A DNA stretch of 11,963 nt from an uncultured Lachnospiraceae bacterium. GTDB taxonomy: Bacteria; Bacillota_A; Clostridia; Lachnospirales; Lachnospiraceae. Both the position numbers and the translations under genes were made by a program. Within the stretch, counting starts at the first letter, position 1. Every line of letters starts with the position of its first letter. Location of the stretch: assembly GCA_947175285.1 (NCBI GenBank), contig CAMWMM010000100.1, positions 1 to 11,963 of the forward strand, written 5' to 3'. Shown here one piece after another: positions 1 through 6,958 of this stretch. The notes below the pieces were generated by a model. That model did not search any database, was not told where the DNA came from, and saw only the letters and a list, made by a program, of their open reading frames with translations.

Positions 1-1623
1 CGCAGGAGTCATGCAATTTGCCATAATAAATTCACGTGCATCACGGCATCTTGCAATCGCACCCTCTACAATCGGTCTTGTCAATCCGTGAATCTTAATA
101 TCCATCTGGATTGCCGTAATTCCCTCATGTGTACCTGTTACCTTAAAGTCCATATCGCCGAAGAAATCTTCGAGTCCCTGAATATCGGTCAGAAGTACAA
201 AGTCATCATCAGTCTCACCTGTTACAAGACCACAGGAAATACCTGCAACCATTTTCTTAATCGGTACGCCTGCCGCCATTAAGGACATACAGGATGCACA
301 GGTAGACGCCATAGAGGTGGAACCGTTAGATTCAAATGTTTCCGATACGGTACGGATTGCATACGGGAACTCTTCCTCAGACGGAAGAACCGGTACCAAT
401 GCACGCTCTGCAAGCGCACCATGTCCGATTTCTCTTCGTCCCGGTCCGCGGCTTACTTTTGTCTCTCCTACGGAATAAGACGGGAAATTGTAGTGATGCA
501 TATATCTTTTCGATGTAACATTCTCGTCAAGACCATCTACTCTCTGTACTTCGGATAAAGGCGCCAATGTACATACGTTGCAAATCTGTGTTTGTCCACG
601 GGTAAACATTGCTGAGCCATGTACTCTCGGAATAATATCTACTTCCGCTGCAAGAGGACGTATTTGTGTCAGTTCACGGCCATCCGGTCTCTTATGGTCT
701 TTTAAAATCATCTTACGCACTGTCTTTTTCTGATACTGATATACAGCCTCGGAAAGAATGGCAAGATACTCTTCATTTTCAGCAAATGCCTCTTCAAATT
801 TTTCCGTAATGTTTCTGATATTCTCTTCACGAACCTGCTTTTCATCCGTGAAAACCGCTGTCTCCATCTCTTCCGGCGTTACGATTTTCTTCATTGCTTC
901 AAACATCTCATCCGGAATGGCACAACTCTCATATGCATGCTTCGGTTTTCCTACCTCTGCCATAATCTGCTTAATGAATGCAATGATTGTCTGGTTAATT
1001 TCGTGAGCCTTATAAATTGCTTCAATAACCTTTGCTTCCGGTACTTCATTTGCTCCAGCTTCAATCATCATAACCTTTTCGGCAGTAGAAGCTACTGTCA
1101 TCTGCAAATCGCCGCTATCCCACTGTTCCTGAGAAGGATTTACAATAAACTCACCGTCAATCATACCCATCTGCGTCATCGCACAGGGACCGTCAAACGG
1201 AATATCGGAAATACTTGTTGCAATTGCCGTACCAAGCATTGCTACAAGTTCCGGACGGCACTCCGGGTCAACACTCATAACCATATTATTTAAAGTAACA
1301 TCGTTTCTATAGTCTTTCGGAAACAGAGGACGCATCGGTCTGTCGATAACACGGCTTGTCAAAATCGCATTTTCAGATGCCTTTCCCTCACGCTTATTAA
1401 AGCCTCCCGGTATTTTTCCTACGGCATACAATTTCTCTTCATATTCCACACTGCAAGGGAAGAAATCAATCCCTTCTCTCGGTTTTTCTGATGCTGTTGC
1501 AGTCGATAATACGGTTGTTTCCCCATATTGCATAAATGCACATCCGTTTGCCTGTTTTCCTACTCTGCCGATATCAACGCGCAGTGTACGTCCGGCAAGT
1601 TCCATTGTGTAACTCTTATACAT
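1..1623 (-). CDS. pnp: Polynucleotide phosphorylase (PNPase), 3' end outside window
   Basis: Phosphorolytic 3'-5' exoribonuclease of mRNA decay, releasing nucleoside diphosphates; in the family it works as a trimer in the cytoplasm. 541 codons are visible of the usual ~700. The two RNase PH-type domains are present, and the C-terminal KH and S1 RNA-binding domains would lie beyond base 1. Visible signatures are GGFNKREGK near residue 75, the phosphate-binding NGSTSMAS around residues 433-440, and D486 and D492 in the DFFGDMD segment, which correspond to the catalytic/metal-binding aspartates of the E. coli enzyme. Two ATGs lie two codons apart (1629 and 1623). AAGGAG sits only about two bases before the first but eight before the second, so 1623 is preferred. 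The gene follows rpsO after 63 bases containing an intrinsic terminator-like hairpin, so expression probably depends on partial readthrough or processing of rpsO transcripts. Confidence 0.97.
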   Translation of the reverse strand, partial: MYKSYTMELAGRTLRVDIGRVGKQANGCAFMQYGETTVLSTATASEKPREGIDFFPCSVEYEEKLYAVGKIPGGFNKREGKASENAILTSRVIDRPMRPLFPKDYRNDVTLNNMVMSVDPECRPELVAMLGTAIATSISDIPFDGPCAMTQMGMIDGEFIVNPSQEQWDSGDLQMTVASTAEKVMMIEAGANEVPEAKVIEAIYKAHEINQTIIAFIKQIMAEVGKPKHAYESCAIPDEMFEAMKKIVTPEEMETAVFTDEKQVREENIRNITEKFEEAFAENEEYLAILSEAVYQYQKKTVRKMILKDHKRPDGRELTQIRPLAAEVDIIPRVHGSAMFTRGQTQICNVCTLAPLSEVQRVDGLDENVTSKRYMHHYNFPSYSVGETKVSRGPGRREIGHGALAERALVPVLPSEEEFPYAIRTVSETFESNGSTSMASTCASCMSLMAAGVPIKKMVAGISCGLVTGETDDDFVLLTDIQGLEDFFGDMDFKVTGTHEGITAIQMDIKIHGLTRPIVEGAIARCRDAREFIMANCMTPA

Positions 1624-1648
1624 AGTCATCTCTCCTTACATGAAAGGC

Positions 1649-1671
1649 AAAAAGGCTAGCGTCCGCCAGCC
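1649..1671 (-). terminator. Intrinsic terminator/attenuator between rpsO and pnp
   Basis: Read on the minus strand, GGCTGGC-GGAC-GCTAGCC forms a seven-pair stem with one G.T wobble and a four-base loop, followed directly by TTTTT. It begins 15 bases after the rpsO stop region and ends 25 bases before the pnp ATG. No promoter is visible between the hairpin and pnp. It therefore more likely lowers pnp expression relative to rpsO than isolates it. The E. coli rpsO-pnp junction also carries a terminator, but equivalent regulation here is inference. Confidence 0.8.
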
Positions 1672-1686
1672 CTGTATCTGCCTCTT

Positions 1687-1953
1687 TTATTTTCTAAGTC
1701 CCAATCTCTCAATCAATGTACGATATCTTTCAATATCCTTATCTTTCAAATAAGAAAGAAGTCCACGACGCTGTCCAACCATCTTAAGCAGACCTCTTCT
1801 GGAATGGTGGTCTTTCGGATTCTCTTTTAAATGGTCTGTCAGCTCCTGAATTCTTGCTGTCAAAATTGCAACCTGTACTTCCGGTGAACCGGTGTCGCCC
1901 TCTGTTCTTGCATACTCTTTGATAATTGCTGTTTTCTTTTCCTTGGAAATCAT
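1687..1953 (-). CDS. rpsO: 30S ribosomal protein S15
   Basis: Primary 16S rRNA-binding protein of the small-subunit platform, joining helices 20-22 and needed for S6/S18 binding. The product is 88 residues, the usual length. It carries the S15 signatures [13 protein letters not shown] (residues 19-31), [10 protein letters not shown] around 47-56 including the RNA-contacting His/Ser/Arg cluster, and the C-terminal RY..LI..LGLR. The ATG is preceded by AGGAG with a six-base spacer (1960-1964). A strong promoter and a structured leader of about 85 bases lie upstream, and pnp follows, as in most bacteria. S15 often represses its own translation by binding the leader; see the leader entry. No odd residues seen. 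Confidence 0.98.
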   Translation of the reverse strand: MISKEKKTAIIKEYARTEGDTGSPEVQVAILTARIQELTDHLKENPKDHHSRRGLLKMVGQRRGLLSYLKDKDIERYRTLIERLGLRK

Positions 1954-1979
1954 ATTTTTCTCCTCTCTTTCTTATAACC

Positions 1980-2027
1980 GCCTGACGCTAAGAACGGGTT
2001 GGAGTTCTCCCTGTCCTGAGCATCGGC
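1980..2027 (-). promoter_or_regulatory. Structured rpsO leader, candidate S15 autoregulatory element
   Basis: Between the promoter and the rpsO ribosome-binding site the RNA can fold into two stacked stems. The outer stem pairs GCC-GATGC (2027-2020) with GCGTC-A-GGC (1988-1980), eight pairs with one bulged A. The inner stem pairs GAGAAC (2009-2004) with GTTCTT (1995-1990) around an eight-base loop TCCAACCC. The outer stem contains a U.G pair next to a G-C pair, like the G-U/G-C feature S15 recognises in 16S rRNA. The loop's TCC could pair with GGA of the Shine-Dalgarno (1960-1964), which would give an E. coli-like pseudoknot. The pairing is seen in the sequence; the S15 role is inference. Confidence 0.5.
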
Positions 2028-2045
2028 TGAAACTCATACTTGAAT

Positions 2046-2074
2046 ATTTTACCACATGAGAGTCTGCCTGACAA
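2046..2074 (-). promoter_or_regulatory. Sigma-A-type promoter of rpsO-pnp
   Basis: The -35 is TTGTCA (2074-2069), the spacer is 17 bases, and the -10 is TAAAAT (2051-2046): five of six matches in each box. The predicted start near 2039 gives a leader of about 85 bases before rpsO. No other promoter is visible for pnp, so this probably serves both genes. Confidence 0.8.
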
Positions 2075-2117
2075 GGTTAAAAAGCAGAATTTTTGCGGAA
2101 ATTTTCTACTCCAAATT

Positions 2118-3719
2118 TCAATATTCAAAATTGGAAAAATTATAATCAGCGCTATAAATGAAATAATGTCCAATCTGTGTTTCTAAGCACATATCTTCCT
2201 CATGAAGCTCCAAAAATTTTGCGAAATCTTCCATTTTCTCCTCCGGAATAATGTATGCAGTCCTTTCCTCATAAGGAACATTCGGCACATACCAATTAGT
2301 ACTGCTCAGCCACCTGCATACATTCATCTTATCTAAAGAAGATACCGCCGCCACTCTGACTTTTCCATTTGTCAGGACTGTCAGGCTATTGGCATGATAA
2401 AAAGTGGAATAACCTATTCGGAAATCATTTTCCTCTAAGTATTTTGCAATTTCATACTCTCTCGTCTGCGGCGGTTCATCCGCTTTCATAATCGGAAGAT
2501 AAATGGTAAATAAGTTGGAAATTGTGATAACTGCAATCGACAAGGAAAGTAAAAGACGCAAAATCTTTCCTGACTGCCTACTCTGCCCTCCACGCAATTT
2601 ATTAAATGCCAGAACTGCAGCAAATGCCATCGCATAAACAAGCATGAAATAATATCTTTCAGTTGTTTCAAAAGTCGTAAACGCCATCATGAAAGCCGTT
2701 ATAACAGGAGAAGCACATATTACAAGAAAAGCCCATTCGCCCGCCTCGATTTCTTTTCTTTGAAGCATCCGCCAAAGAATATCTCCCACAAGTATAATAA
2801 CAGTCACCACCATAAAGACAAGCGCAATCTTTTCCGCCGGATTCGCAGCGCTCAGACCAATAGCCACCCCCATATTCGGTATGACTTCGGTAAATAATTT
2901 CTGAAATCCTTTCCTAATGTTTCTCGACATCTCCTGCCCGATAGATACCGGAAAAAGTGTTCCGATAAAACTAAGAACTAATAGCGCAGCCACCCACAGG
3001 CTTACAAATTTATCCGTTTTATCCGCTTTCTTCCTGCAATACAGCCAATAAAGATTTCTACACAATTCTATGCCGAACAAGGGACCGTAAAACACAAGAA
3101 TGCCCCTTACTCCCTGTATACCGAGTCCAAGCGCTAAAAGAATGCTTAGCGCAAAGACGCCCCATTTTATTCTTTTTTCCCTGATTGCCGTCACATATAC
3201 TCCCATCGTCAGGAAAAGATTGACAACATGAATCGCATAATAACATGCATATAAATAGAGCATTTCCAAAAAATCAAAAAGTACCGGAAGTGCCAGACCC
3301 ATGAAAACAAAAAGCAGATTATCTTGAAGTTTTAAACCAAGAGATTTTCCAAAGTAAAACATACTGAATGTAATTAGCAGCGTCATTACACAACATGCCA
3401 GACCCATTGACAGTACCATGTTATGTGTTAATCCATAAAAGAGTGCCGCAAAATCCAACGGACCGATAATTCTGGCTTCAGTTGAAATATACCATGTATC
3501 CGGAACAATCTGTTTCATATCCCATATTTCTCTGCCAAGAACAACTTCGGCAGAAATATCGGCATCCAACCGATAAGTAAAATGAAAAATATTTGTAATG
3601 ACTATCATAAGCAGAAATAAAACCACTCCTCCAAGTAAAAGAAGTTCTGTTATGGTATTTTCTTTCTTTTTGAAATTATACTCTTTTTTTATATCATTGA
3701 AACCAACCGAATTATTCAT
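2118..3719 (-). CDS. Polytopic membrane protein, probable GT-C-fold glycosyltransferase
   Basis: The product is 533 residues with roughly ten hydrophobic segments and a hydrophilic C-terminal domain of about 120 residues. The first membrane segment (about 23-45) is followed by an outside loop with D52-A-D54 and then WYISTEAR (about 76-83). An acidic pair in the first outside loop after TM1 is typical of GT-C enzymes (PMT/ArnT/RgtA-like), which move sugars from polyprenyl-phosphate donors outside the membrane. Acceptor and donor cannot be told, and a non-enzymatic membrane protein is possible. An upstream TTG at 3752 would add 11 residues, but it lies at or before the predicted transcription start. 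I therefore chose the ATG at 3719, whose AGAAAGGA lies 13 bases upstream, a long spacing. It has its own promoter, after a terminator, and stands alone between the hydrolase gene and rpsO. No clear terminator follows it. Confidence 0.6.
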   Translation of the reverse strand: MNNSVGFNDIKKEYNFKKKENTITELLLLGGVVLFLLMIVITNIFHFTYRLDADISAEVVLGREIWDMKQIVPDTWYISTEARIIGPLDFAALFYGLTHNMVLSMGLACCVMTLLITFSMFYFGKSLGLKLQDNLLFVFMGLALPVLFDFLEMLYLYACYYAIHVVNLFLTMGVYVTAIREKRIKWGVFALSILLALGLGIQGVRGILVFYGPLFGIELCRNLYWLYCRKKADKTDKFVSLWVAALLVLSFIGTLFPVSIGQEMSRNIRKGFQKLFTEVIPNMGVAIGLSAANPAEKIALVFMVVTVIILVGDILWRMLQRKEIEAGEWAFLVICASPVITAFMMAFTTFETTERYYFMLVYAMAFAAVLAFNKLRGGQSRQSGKILRLLLSLSIAVITISNLFTIYLPIMKADEPPQTREYEIAKYLEENDFRIGYSTFYHANSLTVLTNGKVRVAAVSSLDKMNVCRWLSSTNWYVPNVPYEERTAYIIPEEKMEDFAKFLELHEEDMCLETQIGHYFIYSADYNFSNFEY

Positions 3720-3757
3720 CGTTACAATCTTGTCCTTTCTCCAGCTTTCCAAATCCC

Positions 3758-3786
3758 ATTATACAAGCACCCCCACATAAAAACAA
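3758..3786 (-). promoter_or_regulatory. Promoter of the GT-C-like membrane protein gene
   Basis: The -10 is a perfect TATAAT (3763-3758); 17 bases upstream lies TTGTTT (3786-3781), a weak three-of-six -35. The start would fall near 3751, giving a leader of about 30 bases before the ATG at 3719 and arguing against the TTG start at 3752. The -35 overlaps the T-tract and outer stem of the preceding terminator. Confidence 0.55.
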
Positions 3787-3817
3787 TAGAAAGCTCGCAG
3801 AGCGGGCTTTCTATTGT
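3779..3817 (-). terminator. Strong intrinsic terminator after the NlpC/P60 gene
   Basis: On the minus strand ACAATAGAAAGC (3817-3806) pairs perfectly with GCTTTCTATTGT (3794-3783), twelve base pairs, around an eleven-base loop that can form an inner CGC/GCG. The stem ends in a run of five Ts (3783-3779). It lies 27 bases after the hydrolase stop codon and should end that transcript. The reverse orientation lacks a T-run right after the stem, so termination is probably one-way. Confidence 0.92.
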
Positions 3818-3843
3818 CAAAAATATTACATATTATAATATAT

Positions 3844-5097
3844 CTAATCCTGCAAAATTCTTACTACTTTTAACGGTGTTCTGTAAGTGGCATTGGAAAT
3901 ACGTATACCTGTCTTCGGGTTGCTGGCATGAATTACCTGTCCTCCGCCGATATAAATTGCCACATGGTTAATTGTCGAACCTTTTCCATAAAATATCAGG
4001 TCGCCCGGCTGAGCTTCCGACAAACTGATGGTAGTTCCGCATTTTGCCTGTGAACCGGAATAATGCGGTAAAGAAATACCATATTTCTTATAAACACTGA
4101 GAACAAAACCGGAACAGTCAGTACCGTTTGTTAAACTGGTTCCGCCCCATACATACGGATTTCCTAAAAACTCTTTTGCATACTGGCACAAATCCACACG
4201 CACATCCGATACGCCCTGTCCGTATAAAAGTTCTGTCATGGTAATTGCCGTATTTAATCTGGCATCTACCTGCACATACTGTGCAGATACAAACACTTCT
4301 TCATCATCCAGATATACTCTGACCCAGTCACCCTCTGATGCCACAACTTCCAACTGCTCACCATTCGGTACAAGAGTAATGACTTCCGAATCCGTATTTG
4401 CTTCCGCCCGTACTTTCAAGGAATCCGTCGTTACGGTTGCAATGGTAGTAGCAAGTTCCTCTGCTCTCCTCTTTGCCTGCAGTCCTGTCAAAAGAAAATC
4501 ACAGCTTACATAACCATCCACTTTTCCGGACTGGATATGTGCCCAGCTTCCATCCGATTCCAATACTTCACAGGCTGCATCTTTGGGAAGCTTTCCTACC
4601 AGTTTTCCATCTTCCCCCGGTATTGCCCTGACATTCAGATTATTATCTACATTCGCAATACCTAAATTAGTATATCCCCAGTTCGCATTTTTAGCCTCTT
4701 CATAGGCTTTCGCATATTCTTCTACCGTTTTCCTGGCCTCCACAATAGAAGATACGCCAACCGGTCCTCCTAAAAGGTCACTGATATTGGATATGGTATC
4801 TGTGCTTTCCGTTTCTGCGACATCCATATCTTCTGACACATCAGTTTCATCTATATCATCTTTTTCTTCTACGGACGGAATAATATCCGTCACCTTGCTG
4901 TCACTGCTGCTTCCAAGTAAATCAGCGCCCGCTGTCAGACCGTCGAAAACAGACTGTACTGTTTCAGTTTCTTCTTTATCATCCTGCGCTTCCGTACGCA
5001 CAGAAGAATCATTCTGCCCTTCTACGGCAAAAGCACTGATTGGCTGATACAATATGGCACATAACAAAAGACAACATATTACTTCTTTTCGTTTCAT
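3844..5097 (-). CDS. Secreted NlpC/P60 peptidoglycan hydrolase with two SH3b-like domains
   Basis: Probable cell-wall endopeptidase cutting stem peptides of peptidoglycan outside the membrane. The 417 residues start with a signal peptide (KRK, hydrophobic core, likely cut after SAFA at 24). An acidic Ser/Thr/Asp/Glu-rich stretch (about 30-105) and a short helical region follow. Two bacterial SH3-like repeats come next (about 145-205, LNVRAIP...; about 220-278, LKVRAEA...), then the NlpC/P60 domain (about 300-417). The catalytic set is visible: C328 in TDCSGF, H378 in NHVAIY, and H390 in VIHASN. SH3b repeats in this family usually bind wall peptides. No membrane anchor or sortase motif is seen, so it is probably released or wall-bound. 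The ATG at 5097 has only a weak ribosome site (GGGG eight bases upstream, AAGGG abutting). It is transcribed alone, from a consensus promoter with a WalR-like site, to a strong terminator. Confidence 0.93.
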   Translation of the reverse strand: MKRKEVICCLLLCAILYQPISAFAVEGQNDSSVRTEAQDDKEETETVQSVFDGLTAGADLLGSSSDSKVTDIIPSVEEKDDIDETDVSEDMDVAETESTDTISNISDLLGGPVGVSSIVEARKTVEEYAKAYEEAKNANWGYTNLGIANVDNNLNVRAIPGEDGKLVGKLPKDAACEVLESDGSWAHIQSGKVDGYVSCDFLLTGLQAKRRAEELATTIATVTTDSLKVRAEANTDSEVITLVPNGEQLEVVASEGDWVRVYLDDEEVFVSAQYVQVDARLNTAITMTELLYGQGVSDVRVDLCQYAKEFLGNPYVWGGTSLTNGTDCSGFVLSVYKKYGISLPHYSGSQAKCGTTISLSEAQPGDLIFYGKGSTINHVAIYIGGGQVIHASNPKTGIRISNATYRTPLKVVRILQD

Positions 5098-5136
5098 CCC
5101 TTATACCCCGCTGATACTTCCTCATCCGCCCGAATT

Positions 5137-5175
5137 GTTTCGCGCTTGTTTCGTAATTGTTACATATTTGTTACA
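5137..5175 (-). promoter_or_regulatory. WalR (YycF)-like box with four 11-base-phased half-sites
   Basis: On the minus strand, TGTAAC-AAATA-TGTAAC (5175-5159) matches the published WalR consensus TGTWAH-N5-TGTWAH exactly. Two more half-sites of the form CGAAAC continue at the same 11-base step (5153-5148 and 5142-5137), so four copies lie on one face of the helix. The array lies just downstream of the -10, at about +5 to +43, a position that would suit repression or modulation. PhoP-type OmpR-family regulators use similar 11-base repeats (TTWACA-like; here GTTACA on the other strand), so PhoP is an alternative. The regulator's gene is not in the window. Confidence 0.6.
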
Positions 5176-5186
5176 AATGTGTAATT

Positions 5187-5215
5187 ATTATAACAAGTAT
5201 TACAATTCTTGTCAA
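5187..5215 (-). promoter_or_regulatory. Perfect-consensus sigma-A promoter of the NlpC/P60 gene
   Basis: TTGACA (5215-5210), a 17-base spacer and TATAAT (5192-5187) match the consensus in all twelve positions. The start would be near 5180, giving a leader of about 83 bases that begins with the WalR-like repeat array. Such an intrinsically strong promoter usually needs a check on its activity, consistent with a repressing site downstream. Confidence 0.88.
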
Positions 5216-5245
5216 CTAGGGTACTATCAGCGTTTTATATTCGGG

Positions 5246-6886
5246 TTATATGTCTGCCGCTACTGTTGCAAACGCAATATTTGTCGCATGTTCCGCCACT
5301 CTTTCCAGACCGGATATGATGTCGGAGAATAAAACGCCCGCCTCCGGTGTACACTCATTGTTCGTCAGTCTCTCAAGATGTTTCTGCTGTAATTCTTTCT
5401 CTTTCTCGTCAATTGCCTCTCCCAAATGTGTAACATCTTCCGCATGTTCTTCCGAACTTTTTACGAACATCTCCACGGAGAAGCGCAACAGGGTATTGAC
5501 CATATCAAGCATCAATCCCAAATCAGCCTGCGCATCCTTACTGAATGCAACCCCCGTATCATTTCGATGTTCCGCCGCTTCCGCTATATTTTCCGCATGG
5601 TCGCCAATCCGCTCAATATCATTGACAATATGGAACAATGCACCGATACTCTTTAAGTCCTCAATCGGAAGTGTCGCCTGGTTAATCTTTACAAGATAAT
5701 CCGTAATCGCATGGCTTAAGAAGTCGATATTTTCCTCTACTTCCTTAACTTCCTTAATTTCCTCTTCGTCCAGTGTAATCAGGGCATTCATGGCACGGTT
5801 CAAATTCTCACCTGCCAAAGACGCCATACGGTCTAATTCCTTGATAACTTCCACAACAGCCGTTGCCGGATTGAACACGACTGTTTCGCCGATATACTTC
5901 AACTGATGGCTGTCGCGGTAGCCGATTTTTCTATCACTGCCGGGTACCAATATGTAAGTCAGCTTCACGATACCGCCTATAAACGGCGACATGATAATAA
6001 CCTGAAACAGCTTAATGGCAATATGGGCATAAGCAACGACACGTCCTGCATCCTGATGAGCAATCCCCGACAATACATCAACCACCAAATCTACATTAAT
6101 TCTAAATAAAATATAGACAATAACCGTTCCGATAACATTAAAAATAAGATGAATCGACGCTGCTCTTTTCGCATCCTTTTTACCGGCTAGAGAAGCTAAT
6201 AAAGCGGATGTGCAGGCGCCGATATTACATCCTAAAATAATAAACATGCACATATCCAGTCCAAGCAGTCCCTGATTTGCCATTAAGACCATTATGCTGA
6301 CCGTAACGGAAGAACTCTGAATCACCGCCGTCAGTACCGTGCCCAGCAAAACCGCCAGTATGGGAGTCTGCAAAGACGCAAACATCTCTAATACCGCCTG
6401 TGAATCTTTCATGCCTGACATGGCTCCCGACATGGCGCTTAACCCCATAAACAAAATACCGAAGCCAACAATAACCTCACCGAACTTTGTCAATTTCTGC
6501 TTCTTACAAAACATTACAATAATAACACCCGCAAGCAGAATAACAGGCGCCGCTTTTTCCAGTTTAAAAGAAACCAATAGGGAAGTTACCGTCGTACCGA
6601 TATTTGCACCAAAGATAACGCCTGCCGCCTGATATAATGTCATCAGTCCGGAGTTAACAAAACTGACTACCATAACGGTACAAGCCGATGACGATTGAAT
6701 AATCGCCGTGAAAATAACACCTACCAATATGCCCTTAAATCGATTGGTAGTTAACTGTTCCAATATCTGTCTGAGTTTTGCACCGGCGACTTTTTCGATA
6801 CTTTCGCTCATCACGCGCATACCGAAAAGAAAAAGCCCTAAACCGCCTGCCATCGAAAGAATGATTTCCAGATTCATGTTTTTCAT
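5246..6886 (-). CDS. Na+/phosphate cotransporter family protein (NptA/YjbB type) with PhoU-like domain
   Basis: Inner-membrane protein of the Na/Pi-cotransporter II family, probably moving phosphate coupled to sodium; direction and physiological substrate are not settled for bacterial members. The 546 residues hold two inverted transporter repeats with QSSS motifs (64-67 and 190-193), each followed by a GxNIG motif (GANIG 93-97, GCNIG 219-223), within a hydrophobic region to about residue 315. A cytoplasmic helical PhoU-like domain fills about 335-546, with ERIGDHAEN (425-433) and ERVAEHATN (528-536), the metal-binding signature pair of PhoU. Length fits the fused NptA-PhoU class. The ATG at 6886 has AAGGA seven bases upstream; the ATG three codons later is worse placed. 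It has its own promoter, and no clear terminator separates it from the hydrolase gene. No Pho-box was recognised at its promoter. Confidence 0.92.
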   Translation of the reverse strand: MKNMNLEIILSMAGGLGLFLFGMRVMSESIEKVAGAKLRQILEQLTTNRFKGILVGVIFTAIIQSSSACTVMVVSFVNSGLMTLYQAAGVIFGANIGTTVTSLLVSFKLEKAAPVILLAGVIIVMFCKKQKLTKFGEVIVGFGILFMGLSAMSGAMSGMKDSQAVLEMFASLQTPILAVLLGTVLTAVIQSSSVTVSIMVLMANQGLLGLDMCMFIILGCNIGACTSALLASLAGKKDAKRAASIHLIFNVIGTVIVYILFRINVDLVVDVLSGIAHQDAGRVVAYAHIAIKLFQVIIMSPFIGGIVKLTYILVPGSDRKIGYRDSHQLKYIGETVVFNPATAVVEVIKELDRMASLAGENLNRAMNALITLDEEEIKEVKEVEENIDFLSHAITDYLVKINQATLPIEDLKSIGALFHIVNDIERIGDHAENIAEAAEHRNDTGVAFSKDAQADLGLMLDMVNTLLRFSVEMFVKSSEEHAEDVTHLGEAIDEKEKELQQKHLERLTNNECTPEAGVLFSDIISGLERVAEHATNIAFATVAADI

Positions 6887-6929
6887 TTATCCTTCCTTTG
6901 TACTTCTTCCCTAAACCCCATACACTTCT

Positions 6930-6958
6930 ATTCTAAAGTAAATCACATTTCCTGACAA
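6930..6958 (-). promoter_or_regulatory. Promoter of the Na+/phosphate cotransporter gene
   Basis: TTGTCA (6958-6953), a 17-base spacer and TAGAAT (6935-6930), five of six matches in each box. The start near 6923 leaves a leader of about 36 bases with a good ribosome-binding site. It lies in the 87-base gap after ribF and lets this gene be expressed apart from the infB operon. Confidence 0.75.

Noticed and set aside
88..1293. Several plus-strand open frames opposite pnp
   Set aside because: They lie antisense to a gene with continuous PNPase homology, lack good ribosome sites and have compositionally odd, Cys/His/Phe-rich translations.
2060..2117. Terminator after the GT-C-like gene
   Set aside because: Only a weak GCA/TGC pairing followed by TTTTT near 2076-2095 could be drawn; the stem is too short to support a call.
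1988..2173. 61-codon minus-strand frame spanning the rpsO promoter and leader
   Set aside because: It starts inside the end of the membrane-protein gene, has no ribosome-binding site and runs through the promoter and the leader hairpins; no recognisable protein.
3820..3843. AT-rich palindromes just after the NlpC/P60 stop codon
   Set aside because: Low-complexity A/T sequence in which such palindromes are expected; the nearby 12-pair hairpin explains termination.
5109..5232. Eight-base inverted repeat (CGCTGATA / TATCAGCG) flanking the hydrolase promoter
   Set aside because: The arms are over 100 bases apart and the right arm lies upstream of the promoter, so they would not both be in the hydrolase mRNA; likely chance.
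5250..5699. 149-codon plus-strand frame opposite the PhoU-like domain
   Set aside because: Antisense shadow of a well-supported gene; no ribosome site or family resemblance.
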